Shown in pieces: positions 8,206-20,402 of a DNA stretch of 64,000 bases (position 1 is its first letter; each line of letters begins with the position of its first letter). The stretch covers positions 62,001-126,000 of the forward strand of contig JAIXSQ010000007.1 of the NCBI GenBank assembly GCA_027484575.1. The letters are read 5' to 3'. This DNA is from Comamonadaceae bacterium. Lineage in GTDB: Bacteria; Pseudomonadota; Gammaproteobacteria; Burkholderiales; Burkholderiaceae_C. Below the pieces are notes generated by a model. That model ran no database searches, had not been told where the DNA came from, and was given only the letters and a program-made list of their open reading frames with translations. Position numbers and translations under genes: made by a program.

Positions 8206-9301
8206 CACGCCGCCGCCCGCAGGAACTCCTGCACCGCCAGCGAGCAGCCGCGCGCCTGCGCGCCCTCGGCACGCCCCAGCAGCACGAAGCCGGCATCGGT
8301 CGCCACGCCCACGTCCTCGGTGAGGATGGTGCAGGCCGAGTTGAAGTTGGCCAGGTCGGTGTGGGCCAGCAGGCCGGGCTGCCCCGGCGGCAGCTCGCGG
8401 TCGCCGAGCGGGTCCAGCACCCGGGTGCGCAGCCAGTGCGGGCCCGACTTGGGGGACGGCAGCACCGCGTTGCCGGCGTCGTAGCACTGCGAGCTGAGCT
8501 CGGTCATGCCGTACATGTTGATGCACAGCGCGCGCGGCACGCCGAAGGTGGCGCCCAGCAGGGCATAGAAGGCCTCGGGCTCCAGCACGCGCGACTGGCC
8601 CTTGAAGCCACCGGTGTCGAGGATGCGGCTGCCGGCCGGCAGCGTGCAGCGCAGTCCGCGCTCGGCCAGCGCGTCCAGCAGGTGCACCAGGCTGAAGCTG
8701 GCGCCCAGCAGGGCCAGCGGCGTGCCGTCGCGCTGCGCGGCCTCCAGGGTGCGCACCACGCCGTCGACGTCCATGCCCGCGGGACCGACCCACGCGCGGC
8801 TGCCCGGGCTTCCGTGCAGGCGGACCGCCTGCGTGAGGTAGCGCGCCAGCGAGGAGTTCGGCAGCTGCTGCGCGTCGGGGAACAGCACCACCATCGGCAG
8901 GCGGTCGATGCCCTGCATGAAGCGCTGCGCGAAGGGACGCCGCATCGACAGGTCCCAGACCGCGAAGCTGGGGTGGTGGTTGCGGCCGCGCACCTCGCCG
9001 CGGGTGGTGCCGCTGGTCATGAAGATGCCGGCACAGTCCTGCGGCGGGATGCAGCTGAGCGTCGCCTCCTTGAAGGCGCCGATGGGCACGGCCGGGATCT
9101 CGCGCCAGCTGCCGATGCGCCGCGGCGTGATGCCGCGCTGGCGGCAGAAGCGCTGCAGCGGTTCGCTGTGGGCATGCTGGAAGGCGAAGACCTCGCGCGC
9201 CATCGCGTCGAACTGCGCCTCGTCGCACCCGTCCTGCGCCAGGAAGTCCAGCAGGCGCGCGACGAGCGCCTGCATCGCCGGCGGCAGCGTGGCACCGGTG
9301 C

Positions 9302-9305
<4 letters not shown>
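8205..9305 (-). CDS. LuxE-like acyl-protein synthetase / acyl-transferase, 366 aa, in a TPP-riboswitch operon
   Basis: LuxE-family enzymes activate a carboxylate with ATP to an acyl-adenylate and pass it on for reduction by LuxC. Visible features are the adenylate-forming signature FMTSGTTRGE (TSGTT at residues 97-101) and the MYGMTELSSQCYD segment that corresponds to the YGMTE motif of this superfamily. It begins with a 4-nt overlap of the thiD stop and its stop codon overlaps the LuxC start. The partner thioesterase LuxD, used in bioluminescence to supply fatty acids, is absent. Together with LuxC and the SDR this makes an ATP-driven carboxylate-to-alcohol pathway; a small heteroaromatic acid is my inferred substrate. 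Confidence 0.83.
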
Positions 9306-10150
<845 letters not shown>

Positions 10151-10192
10151 GGCTCTCCTTCGCAGTGGGCGACACACGCTCCGGAAGGAGAT
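10151..10192 (-). promoter_or_regulatory. Putative Shine-Dalgarno sequestering helix of the thiD riboswitch
   Basis: On the minus strand, TCTCCTTC (bases 10184-10191) is a perfect 8-nt complement of the thiD ribosome binding site GAAGGAGA (bases 10154-10161), 22 nt downstream. It lies between the TPP aptamer and the start codon. This is the arrangement expected for a riboswitch that blocks translation when the ligand is bound. The pairing is seen in the sequence; the switching role is inferred. Confidence 0.6.
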
Positions 10193-10223
10193 CCCCGGCC
10201 GGCGCGGCGCGGGCCGCACGGGC

Positions 10224-10309
10224 GGGAGCTGCTCTTCTTACGCCGGTGCGAACCGGTTCAAGTTCACGGGTCTGGATCTCAGCAGGCCATGCGGCCTGCA
10301 CCCCGGAGC
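10224..10309 (-). promoter_or_regulatory. TPP riboswitch (THI element) controlling the thiD-to-thiE operon
   Basis: Read on the minus strand, the region holds the TPP aptamer core in order: GGGGTGC, a short hairpin AGGCC-GCAT-GGCCT, the invariant GCTGAGA, then ACCCGTGAACTTGAACCGG and GTTCGCACCGGCGTAAGAAG, closing with GAGC that pairs with the 5' GCTC. These match the P1-P5 layout of the THI box. A CACAAT box at 10317-10322 (minus strand) is placed correctly to be the -10 element starting the transcript just before the aptamer, but no good -35 is seen. TPP binding is expected to shut off the whole operon, including the LuxE, LuxC, transporter and SDR genes. Confidence 0.95.
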
Positions 10310-10460
10310 GGCGCGGATTGTGACACGGCGCGCCCATCCGGGCCGCTGCCGGCCCGGCCGTGCGGCCGGCCATGCCGCTGGCGCTTGACCGGCCGCAAAC
10401 CGTGCGGCGGGCCGCCGCCGCACACTGGTTGCCCCCATCCACCGACCCGCGAGGTGTCCC

Positions 10461-10910
10461 ATGCCCGCCTTCCAGCGCATCCTGGTTCCCGTCGACGGCA
10501 GCGAGCCGTCCGACCGTGCCCTGGCCACCGCACTGCAACTGGCCCGGGAAGGCGGCGGGCAGCTGCGGGTGGTGCACTGCTTCGACGACCTGGTCTACCT
10601 CACCGGATTCGAGGCCTCGGGCGACGTGCTGGTGCAGGCCCGCGCCCAGGCCGCCCAGGTGCTGGAGCAGGCCCGCGCCCGCGCCATCGCCGCCGGCGTC
10701 GCCTGCGATGCGAAGCTGCTGGACGTGCCGGGCCGCCGGCTGGGCGACGACGTGGCCCGGGAGGCGCTGGCCTGGGATGCCGACCTGGTCGTGGTGGGCA
10801 GCCACGGCCGCCGCGGCCTGGACCGGCTGCTGCTGGGCAGCGGCGCCGAGCAGGTGGTGCGGCTGGCGCCCGTGCCCGTGCTGGTGGTGCGCGACAAGCG
10901 CAGCGCCTGA
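10461..10910 (+). CDS. Universal stress protein UspA family, 149 aa
   Basis: A single Usp domain fills the protein. It starts with ILVPVDGSEPSDRAL and ends with the ATP-binding pattern G-x2-G-x9-G-S in GSHGRRGLDRLLLGSG, so it is probably the ATP-binding kind. Such cytoplasmic proteins help cells survive starvation, oxygen change or membrane stress. It is divergent from the thiamine operon and has its own apparent terminator. Between the riboswitch promoter and this start (about 10323-10460) I see only GC-rich sequence and no further gene. The specific stress is unknown. Confidence 0.9.
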   Translation: MPAFQRILVPVDGSEPSDRALATALQLAREGGGQLRVVHCFDDLVYLTGFEASGDVLVQARAQAAQVLEQARARAIAAGVACDAKLLDVPGRRLGDDVAREALAWDADLVVVGSHGRRGLDRLLLGSGAEQVVRLAPVPVLVVRDKRSA

Positions 10911-10915
10911 TCTCG

Positions 10916-10935
10916 GGGGCAAGGCCGCCCCTTTT
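10916..10935 (+). terminator. Candidate intrinsic terminator after the universal stress gene
   Basis: A GGGGC stem, 6-nt loop and GCCCC stem are followed by TTTT, starting 6 nt after the stop codon. The stem is short (5 bp), so strength is uncertain. Confidence 0.45.
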
Positions 10936-11019
10936 CCGCGCATCGCCACCGCAGCCCATCCGCACACTCGCCCCGGGGACCGCTGCGTCCCTGCCCGCAA
11001 CGGAGAGGACACAGGCGCG

Positions 11020-12039
11020 ATGGCGTGGATGCACTGGTGGAGTCGGCGGCGGCCCGAGGCCGACGCCGTGCTGGCGGCCCTGCCGGTCGCCGGCATCGCC
11101 TTGCCCGACGCCGACGACGCGCCGGCGCCGGGCCCGGTGGCGGTCGGCGCCTCCGCCATCGCCGCCGGCCGGCCGCGCTACCTGGTCTGGCTGCTGCCGC
11201 TGCCGGCCACGCCCAAGCGGCAGGACCCGCGCGTGGCCGACCGCGCCCTGGCCGCGCTGGACGCCGCGCTGGACAGCCGCGACGGCTGGTCCCGGCTGGT
11301 CGGCCGGGCGCCCAACATCGTGCCGCGGCTGATGAACACGCTGCGCAGCCTGGCCTGGTCGCGGGCCGACGTGGCCGGGCTGATCGAGCGCGATGCCCTG
11401 CTCACCGCCGAGGTGCTGCGGCTGGCCCGCTCCAGCCTGTTCGCCCACCTGCTGCGCGGCCGCGCCCCCACGCTGTCGCAGGCGATCGACCTGCTGGGCA
11501 GCGAGGGCCTGCAGGACGCGGTGGCGCGGGTGCTGATGCACCCGCTGTTCGTGGCCGACGGCACCGGGCTGCGGGCCCGCGCGGCCACCCGGCTGCAGGA
11601 CGAATCGGAGCGCTGCGCCCGCCTGGTGGTGGCGCTGGCGCCGCGCAGCGACCCGGTCGATGCCTACCTGGCCGGCCTGCTGCTGGGCGTGGGCTGGTCG
11701 GCCGTGCTCAAGGCGCTGGAGCTCGAGCGCATCGAGCCGGCGCTGCACCGCGGCCTGCTCGAGCGGCCCGACTTCGCGCAGGCCCTGCTCGGCCGGCGCG
11801 ACCAGCTGCTGGGCCGGCTGGTCGCCGCCTGGAACCTGAGCGAGCCGCTGAACCGCCTGGCCCTGCTGCTGGACGACCCGGACCTGCCCGGCGTGGACGA
11901 GCCGCTGACCGGCGCGCTGCGCCAGGCACAGGACCTGCTGGTGCTGCGGCGGCTGCAACTGGGGGGCGACATGCCGGGCGGGCTGTCCGCGCCGGCAGGC
12001 CTGCCGGCGGCGGCGGTGACGGCCTACCTGGCCGACTGA
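11020..12039 (+). CDS. HDOD-domain protein, 339 aa
   Basis: Residues about 90-290 resemble an HDOD domain, a degenerate HD-type fold used in bacterial signalling: IVPRLMNTLRSLAWSRADVAGLIERD, LTAEVLRLARSSLF, and LSQAIDLLGSEGLQDAVARVLM. The metal-binding HD pair is missing, as is normal in this family, so it is probably a regulatory scaffold and not a phosphodiesterase. There is no signal peptide or other recognisable domain. The ATG at 11020 follows a GGAGAGGAC ribosome binding site, which decides the start over a longer upstream frame. It stands alone between the stress gene and tRNA-Pro. Confidence 0.72.
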   Translation: MAWMHWWSRRRPEADAVLAALPVAGIALPDADDAPAPGPVAVGASAIAAGRPRYLVWLLPLPATPKRQDPRVADRALAALDAALDSRDGWSRLVGRAPNIVPRLMNTLRSLAWSRADVAGLIERDALLTAEVLRLARSSLFAHLLRGRAPTLSQAIDLLGSEGLQDAVARVLMHPLFVADGTGLRARAATRLQDESERCARLVVALAPRSDPVDAYLAGLLLGVGWSAVLKALELERIEPALHRGLLERPDFAQALLGRRDQLLGRLVAAWNLSEPLNRLALLLDDPDLPGVDEPLTGALRQAQDLLVLRRLQLGGDMPGGLSAPAGLPAAAVTAYLAD

Positions 12040-12071
12040 GCCGCAGGCGGGCGGGGCCGCCGTGGGGGATG

Positions 12072-12148
<77 letters not shown>

Positions 12149-12201
12149 TGAGCGGCGATTCTAGCCGTGCACCCGTCGCGGACCGCCGCACGCCCTCCCG
12201 T

Positions 12202-12597
12202 TCATCGCACGACGCCGCCGGCCGGCGGGCAGCCGCTGCTGGCCACGCCCGGCGGGCAGGTGCCCAGGGCCCCGGGCAGCGGCGACTCCATGCCGCGGTT
12301 GGGCGCGGCGCCGCCCGGCGCGGCCGGGCTGTTGGGCGGGGCGCCCATGGCGCCCGAACGGGTGCCGCTGGGCGTGTCGGCCGCATCGGGCCGCGCGCCG
12401 CGCAGCGCCGGGGTGGACCCCGGCTGGACGATGGCACCGCCACTGGCACCCAGGGCGCCCTCGGTGGTGGCGCCCTGCCCCGCCGGCGTGTCGGTGTCGG
12501 CGCCGGTGGTGCCCGTGGCCGGGTCGGTGCGACCGGGCACCTGCGCGACCGCGGCCGCGGTGCCCAGCACCAGGGAGAGAACGAAGAGCCTGCGCAT
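12202..12597 (-). CDS. Small secreted low-complexity protein, 131 aa
   Basis: I do not recognise a family. The ATG at 12597 is preceded by a good AGGAGG ribosome binding site and opens a signal peptide (MRRLFVLSLVLGTAAAVAQ). The mature part is rich in Gly, Pro, Ala and Thr, has no catalytic motif, and carries two cysteines near the C-terminus (GTCPPG and SGCPPAG) that could form a disulfide. It is likely periplasmic or extracellular and disordered. It lies between tRNA-Pro and boxB on the same strand as boxB, 164 nt after the boxB stop, and may be independent of the benzoate genes. Confidence 0.6.
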   Translation of the reverse strand: MRRLFVLSLVLGTAAAVAQVPGRTDPATGTTGADTDTPAGQGATTEGALGASGGAIVQPGSTPALRGARPDAADTPSGTRSGAMGAPPNSPAAPGGAAPNRGMESPLPGALGTCPPGVASSGCPPAGGVVR

Positions 12598-12761
12598 GGG
12601 AGCCTCCTGCAACGAACAGGACGCCAGCCTCTGCCGACCGGGGCGTGGCGGCCAGCGGCCCGGGGCACCCACGCCCGTAGGACACGGGCCCGCCACACGC
12701 ACGACGGCGGCCCGCAGGCCGCCGTCGCCACACCTTCACGCGGGACAGGCGCCCGCGCGGC

Positions 12762-14186
<1,425 letters not shown>

Positions 14187-14223
14187 GGGGTGCTCCTTCG
14201 GTGCGTCGTGCGTGCGGGGCGTC

Positions 14224-15915
14224 TCAGATGCGTTTCCAGTCGAACCGGGCCTTCTTGCCGGTGCCGAACAGCTTCAGCGCGCCCTCCTCGCCGACGGCGT
14301 TGGGGCGGATGAAGATCCAGTTCTGCCAGGCCGACAGCCGCCCGAACACGCGGGTGGCCATGGTCTCCTTGCCGGGGAAGCGCAGCGAGGCTTCCATGCC
14401 GGTCAGCGCGTCGGGCGAGAGCGAGGCGCGCTCCTCCAGCACCAGCCGGATCTCGCCGTCCCAGTCGATGTCGTCGGGCGCCAGCGTGACCAGGCCCAGC
14501 GCCAGCGCCCGCGGCGCGGCCAGGCGCTGGCCCTGCAGGGCGGCCAGCCCGTCGACCGTGGCCTGGTCCTCGCAGAAACGCGTCTGCAGGCGCGTCAGGC
14601 CGTTGACGGCCGGGTAGCGGCCGAAGTTGGCCGGCGACAGCTGCAGCACCGGCGCGGCCTCGGGGGTGTCGGGCAGGTCCAGCATGTAGATGCGGTCGCA
14701 GGCCAGCGCCAGTTCGTAGAAGGTGCCGGCGAAGCACGACCCCTGCTCGACCAGCGCGATCAGCGAGCGGCTGGTCACGTCCAGCCGGGCCAGCGTGCGG
14801 CGCAGCGCGCCGGTGGTGGCGCGCACCAGCCAGTGGCCGGCCAGCGCGCCCATCACGGCATCGGCCTGCAGCACGTGGGCAGCGTCGCCCTCCGTGCGGA
14901 TCACCCAGGTGCCCACTTCCAGCTCGTTGGTGCGCAGGTTCAGGATCGCGTCGTCGAGCTCGCGGGCCACCTGCAGCGGCCACCAGGCGCAGCCGGCGGC
15001 CTCGATCGCCTCGGGCGTGGCCTCGACCGGCGCCGCGGGCGCCTTGACGGTCAGCGTGGCGATGCGGGTGTCGCGGTCCACGCGGGCATCGACGAAGCCG
15101 TAGTGGTAGCCGTGGGCATCGACCGTGGCCTGCAACGGCGCCAGCGTGATGCCTTGGGCCGGCCCGCTGCGGTCGGACTGCGCGCGCAGCGCCGCGATCT
15201 CGGCCTCCACCAGCGCGCCGAACTGCTGCGGCTTGGCATGGCCGTCGATCAGCTTCCAGTCCTTGGCGCGGTCGGCGCGCACGCCTTCGCTGGTGGTGCA
15301 GAAGATGTCGGCCAGGTCGCGCCGCACCTTGCGCTTGTCGGTCACGCGGGTCAGGCCGCCGGTGCCCGGCAGCACGCCCAGCAGCGGCACCTCGGGCAGG
15401 CTGACGGTGGAGGAGCGGTCGTCGACCATCACGATGCGGTCGCAGGCCAGCGCCAGCTCGTAGCCGCCGCCGGCGCAGGCGCCGGTCACGGCCGCCAGCG
15501 ACTTCAGGCCGTCGTGCTGCGCGCTGTCCTCCAGGCCGTTGCGGGTCTCGTTGGTGAACTTGCAGAAGTTCACCTTCCAGGCGTGGGTGGACACGCCCAG
15601 CATGTAGATGTTGGCGCCCGAGCACCAGATGCGGTCCTTGCCCGAGGCGAACACCACCACCTTGACGGCCGGGTGCTCGAAGCGGATGCGGTTGAGCGCG
15701 TCGTGCAGCTCGATGTCCACGCCCAGGTCGTAGGAGTTGAGCTTGAGCTTGTAGCCCGGCTTGATGCCGCCCTCCTCGTCGATGTCCAGCGTCAGGCGGG
15801 CGACGTCGCCCTCGACCTGCAGGCTCCAGTGGCGGTAGCGGGCGGGCTCGGTGGCGAAGCGCACCAGTTCGCGTCCGTCCTGCTGGAACAGCAGCGGCTC
15901 GGTCATGGCATTCAT
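14224..15915 (-). CDS. boxC: 2,3-epoxybenzoyl-CoA dihydrolase BoxC, 563 aa
   Basis: BoxC opens the ring of 2,3-epoxybenzoyl-CoA with two waters, releasing formate and 3,4-dehydroadipyl-CoA semialdehyde. The protein is a double-length crotonase: one core at ACAGGGYELALACDRIVMVD and a second at GTFYELALACDRIYMLD, as in characterised BoxC. Length is normal. The start MNAMTEPLLFQQDGREL at 15915 overlaps the boxR stop by 4 nt, so the two are translationally coupled. boxB follows 37 nt later. Confidence 0.96.
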   Translation of the reverse strand: MNAMTEPLLFQQDGRELVRFATEPARYRHWSLQVEGDVARLTLDIDEEGGIKPGYKLKLNSYDLGVDIELHDALNRIRFEHPAVKVVVFASGKDRIWCSGANIYMLGVSTHAWKVNFCKFTNETRNGLEDSAQHDGLKSLAAVTGACAGGGYELALACDRIVMVDDRSSTVSLPEVPLLGVLPGTGGLTRVTDKRKVRRDLADIFCTTSEGVRADRAKDWKLIDGHAKPQQFGALVEAEIAALRAQSDRSGPAQGITLAPLQATVDAHGYHYGFVDARVDRDTRIATLTVKAPAAPVEATPEAIEAAGCAWWPLQVARELDDAILNLRTNELEVGTWVIRTEGDAAHVLQADAVMGALAGHWLVRATTGALRRTLARLDVTSRSLIALVEQGSCFAGTFYELALACDRIYMLDLPDTPEAAPVLQLSPANFGRYPAVNGLTRLQTRFCEDQATVDGLAALQGQRLAAPRALALGLVTLAPDDIDWDGEIRLVLEERASLSPDALTGMEASLRFPGKETMATRVFGRLSAWQNWIFIRPNAVGEEGALKLFGTGKKARFDWKRI

Positions 15916-16820
15916 GCGGTCTCCTTGGGTCGTTCGGTGGCGGCGGGCACGGCCCGCGCGAGGTCCTGCAGCGACTGCTGCAGGGTGCGCGCGGCGGTGT
16001 CCACGACGGCGTCGGCGCGGGCGTACAGCGGCTCGCGGCTGGCGAGGATGCGGCGGATGTCCTCCAGCGCCTCGCCGGTGGCGCCGCGGGTGGTGTCGAA
16101 GGGGCGCATGTCGCCCTGTGCCACCACGCGGCTCATGTGCTCCTCGGGGCTGGCCTTGAGCCAGACGCACCAGAAGCGGCTTTGCAGCAGGTCGAAGGTC
16201 TCGCGCTCGCTGACGATGCTGCCGCCGGTGGTCATCACCAGGCCGTCGGCATGGTCCTCGGCGATGCGCAGCAGCGCGCGGCGCTCGATGCGCCGCAGGC
16301 CGGCCTGGCCGTGCAGCAGCAGGATCTCGTTCATGCTGGTGCCGGCCTCGCGCTCGATCTCGCGGTCGAGCTCGACGAAGGGCACGCCGCGGCGCGCGGC
16401 CAGCTGCGCGCCCAGGGTGGACTTGCCGGCGCCGCGCAGCCCGATCAACGCCACGCGGCGCTCGCGGCCCTCGGTCTCGTCCAGGCCGAAGCTGCCGGCC
16501 AGCAGGGCATGGGCCGCATCGAGCTGGGCCTCGTCCAGCCGGGCCAGCAACTGGTGCAGGCGGGCCAGCGCGGGGCGCGGGGCGTCCTGCAGCAGTTCCA
16601 GGATGGTGATGTTCAGCGCGCGGGCGCAGGCCTCGAGCGAGTTGATCGAGACGTTGCCCTTGCCGGATTCCACGTCGGCCAGGAAGCGCTCGGACAGGCC
16701 CGAGTCGCGGGCCAGCTGCTTGCGGGTCATGCCGCGCCGCGCGCGCCAGGCCCGCACCCGCCCGCCCAGCTCGGCGAGCGTGGCGCGGCTGTCATGGTCG
16801 GGATGCGTCACGGGCAACAT
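15912..16820 (-). CDS. boxR: BoxR/BzdR-family regulator: XRE helix-turn-helix fused to a shikimate-kinase-like domain, 302 aa
   Basis: Residues about 15-75 are an XRE/Cro helix-turn-helix (MTRKQLARDSGLSERFLADVESGKGNVS). Residues about 120-285 resemble shikimate kinase, with P-loop GLRGAGKST and FVELDREIEREAG. In BzdR/BoxR this second domain binds benzoyl-CoA and relieves repression. I take the ATG at 16820: it gives the usual family length of about 300 residues and leaves a short leader after the predicted promoter. A TTG at 16859 would make a 315-aa protein but would coincide with the predicted transcription start. The gene faces the flavodoxin and benzoate-CoA ligase genes across a 99-nt operator region that it probably controls. 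Confidence 0.9.
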   Translation of the reverse strand: MLPVTHPDHDSRATLAELGGRVRAWRARRGMTRKQLARDSGLSERFLADVESGKGNVSINSLEACARALNITILELLQDAPRPALARLHQLLARLDEAQLDAAHALLAGSFGLDETEGRERRVALIGLRGAGKSTLGAQLAARRGVPFVELDREIEREAGTSMNEILLLHGQAGLRRIERRALLRIAEDHADGLVMTTGGSIVSERETFDLLQSRFWCVWLKASPEEHMSRVVAQGDMRPFDTTRGATGEALEDIRRILASREPLYARADAVVDTAARTLQQSLQDLARAVPAATERPKETA

Positions 16821-16845
16821 GGGGGCGAGGCGATCTGGCGGGTCG

Positions 16846-16906
16846 TTGATCTGCGTCAAGATTGCAGTATACTGCCGTCAACCGAGACGTCAAGCAATTT
16901 ACTGCA
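16846..16906. promoter_or_regulatory. Divergent overlapping promoters with a palindromic BoxR-type operator
   Basis: GCAGTATACTGC at 16864-16875 is a perfect palindrome; GCAATTTACTGC at 16894-16905 is a near copy. The palindrome contains a -10 box for each strand. On the plus strand TTGATC (16846-16851), 16 nt, TATACT (16868-16873) points to the flavodoxin. On the minus strand TTGACG (16888-16893), 16 nt, TATACT (16866-16871) points to boxR-boxC-boxB. A repressor on the palindrome would block both. BoxR as the binder is inferred from position and from the TGCA-containing half-sites of the BzdR/BoxR family. Confidence 0.75.
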
Positions 16907-16919
16907 TGTGAGGCCCCGC

Positions 16920-17396
16920 ATGAAGCTCAAGATCCTCGTCGGCACGATGACCAGCACCGCCGACTACGTCGCCCAGGCGATCCAGATGGACTGCGCCGAC
17001 CTCGTGGACGAGATCGAGGTGCAGCTGATGGACGGCCTGGACATCGGCGCCTTCGACGAAGATGCGCTATATCTCATCTGCACCTCGACCTACGGCTCGG
17101 GCGACGTTCCCGACAACGCGCGCCAGCTGTACGAGTCGCTGGACGCCCAGCCGAAGTTCCTGGGCCACGTGAACTACGGCGTGATCGCGCTGGGCGACCG
17201 CACCTACCTGCAGACCTACTGCTTCGGCGGCCAGAAGTTCGACGAGCGCCTGCAGGGCCTGGGCGCGCAGCGCATCGGCGAGGTCTGGTGCCACGACGCC
17301 AGCGCCGGCACGCTGGCCGAGGAGGAAGGCACCGTCTGGTGCCGCCAGTGGCTGCAGCAGGCCCTGGCCGAGCTGGCCAGCCGCCAGGCGGCCTGA
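16920..17396 (+). CDS. Flavodoxin-like protein (MioC type), 158 aa, in the benzoate cluster
   Basis: The whole protein is a flavodoxin fold: the FMN phosphate-loop region VGTMTSTADYVAQ at residues 7-19, then TSTYGSGDVPDN and ALGDRTYLQTYCFGGQKFD for the isoalloxazine loops. It most resembles MioC-like flavodoxins and should be a cytoplasmic one-electron carrier. It starts 15 nt after the second operator half and is followed 65 nt later by benzoate-CoA ligase, so it is probably regulated with the benzoate genes. I infer that it could carry electrons to the BoxB oxygenase, because no BoxA is present here. That role is not shown by the sequence. Confidence 0.82.
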   Translation: MKLKILVGTMTSTADYVAQAIQMDCADLVDEIEVQLMDGLDIGAFDEDALYLICTSTYGSGDVPDNARQLYESLDAQPKFLGHVNYGVIALGDRTYLQTYCFGGQKFDERLQGLGAQRIGEVWCHDASAGTLAEEEGTVWCRQWLQQALAELASRQAA

Positions 17397-17461
17397 GCCT
17401 GCGGCACCGCGGGCCGGGAACCCGCACCACCACCGGCGCGCGAGAAGAACGAGGAGACACC

Positions 17462-19036
<1,575 letters not shown>

Positions 19037-19132
19037 GGCCCCGCGCCGTCCTTGGGGAAAGCCATGGTGCGGCGCAGCGGACATTCCGGTAGAAAGCTTC
19101 AAGCTTCAACGACCCACCTGGAGACCCACCGC

Positions 19133-20320
19133 ATGACCACCCGCCGCCTCGTCCTGACCCGCAGTGCCGCCGTCGTCGGCGCCGCCTCGGTCGGCCTGCT
19201 GCTGCCGCAGATCGCGCGCGCGCAATCGAACAAGATCCGGGTGGGCTTCATGCTGCCCTACACCGGCACCTTTGCGCAGCTGGGCGTGGCCATCGAGAAC
19301 GGCGTGCGCATGGCCATCAACGAGAAGGGCGGCAAGCTCGGGGGCCGCGAGATCGAGTGGTTCAAGGTCGACGACGAGTCCGAGCCGTCCAAGGGGGTGG
19401 AGAACGCCAACCGGCTGGTGCAGCGCGACAAGGTCGACGTGCTGATCGGCACCGTGCACTCGGGCGTGCAGATGGGCATCCAGCGCGTGGCCCGCGAGAG
19501 CGGCGTGCTCAGCATCATTCCCAACGCCGGCGTGCATGCGGCCACCCGCGCGCTGTGCGCGCCCAACGTGTTCCGCACCTCGTTCACCAACAGCCAGCCC
19601 ACGCTCGCCCTGGGCAAGCCGATGATGGACAAGGGCCTCAAGCGCACGGTCTGGATCACCTGGAAGTACGCGGCCGGCGACGAGGCCTTCGAGGGCTTCA
19701 AGGAGAGCTACACCAAGGCCGGCGGCACCATCGTCAAGGAACTGGGCCTGCCCTTCCCGAACGTCGAGTTCCAGGCGCTGCTGACCGAGATCGCCTCGCT
19801 GCGGCCCGACGCGGTGGCCTGCTTCTTCGCCGGCGGCGGCGCGGCCAAGTTCATCCGCGACTACGCGGCCGCGGGCCTGAAGGACAAGATCCCGCTGTGG
19901 GGCTCGGGCTTCCTGACCGAGGGCGTGCTCGACGCCGCCGGCCCGGCCGCCGACGGCATCATGACCACGATGCACTACAGCGACTCGCTGGACACGGCGC
20001 GCAACCGCCAGTTCCGCCTGGACTACGCCAAGACCTTCAAGCTGCAGCCCGACGTGTACGCCGTCCAGGGCTACGACAGCGGCCTGCTGCTGGCCCAGGG
20101 CCTGGCGGCGGTCAAGGGCGACATGTCGAACAAGCCGGCGCTGTACAAGGCGATGGAGTCGCAGACCATCGACAGCCCGCGCGGCAAGTGGACCATGAGC
20201 CCGCAACACAACCCGGTGCAGGACATCTACCTGCGCCGCGTCGAGAACAAGGAGAACAAGGTCGTGGGCATCGCCGCCAAGGCCCTGGCCGACTCCGGCG
20301 CCGGCTGCAAGATGGGCTGA
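19133..20320 (+). CDS. Branched-chain-type ABC substrate-binding protein, probably for benzoate, 395 aa
   Basis: The N-terminus MTTRRLVLTRSAAVVGAASVG carries a twin-arginine-like signal, so the protein is periplasmic. The mature part is a type-I periplasmic binding fold of the LivK/amide-binding class (IRVGFMLPYTGTFAQLG, GTVHSGVQMGIQRVARESGV, VYAVQGYDSGLLLAQGL). The ATG at 19133 is used because the signal peptide begins there; the longer frame lacks one. It is followed by two permease and two ATPase genes and preceded by benzoate-CoA ligase, so I infer an aromatic acid ligand instead of an amino acid. Confidence 0.85.
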   Translation: MTTRRLVLTRSAAVVGAASVGLLLPQIARAQSNKIRVGFMLPYTGTFAQLGVAIENGVRMAINEKGGKLGGREIEWFKVDDESEPSKGVENANRLVQRDKVDVLIGTVHSGVQMGIQRVARESGVLSIIPNAGVHAATRALCAPNVFRTSFTNSQPTLALGKPMMDKGLKRTVWITWKYAAGDEAFEGFKESYTKAGGTIVKELGLPFPNVEFQALLTEIASLRPDAVACFFAGGGAAKFIRDYAAAGLKDKIPLWGSGFLTEGVLDAAGPAADGIMTTMHYSDSLDTARNRQFRLDYAKTFKLQPDVYAVQGYDSGLLLAQGLAAVKGDMSNKPALYKAMESQTIDSPRGKWTMSPQHNPVQDIYLRRVENKENKVVGIAAKALADSGAGCKMG

Positions 20321-20402
20321 GGCACGCTTCTCGCTACGCAGGGAGGCACCCGCCTCCCATTTTTTTGCCTGCCGCGCAGCGCCGGGCGTCCGACGCCTCC
20401 CG

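Noticed and set aside
10385..10398. TTGAC-CGGC-CGCAA upstream of the universal stress gene as an FNR-type box
   Set aside because: Only a partial match to TTGAT-N4-ATCAA on one side, and no -10 element at a suitable distance; too weak to list as a site.
12703..12726. Hairpin GACGGCGGCC-CGCA-GGCCGCCGTC after boxB as a terminator
   Set aside because: The stem is strong but no T-tract follows on either strand, so termination is not supported.
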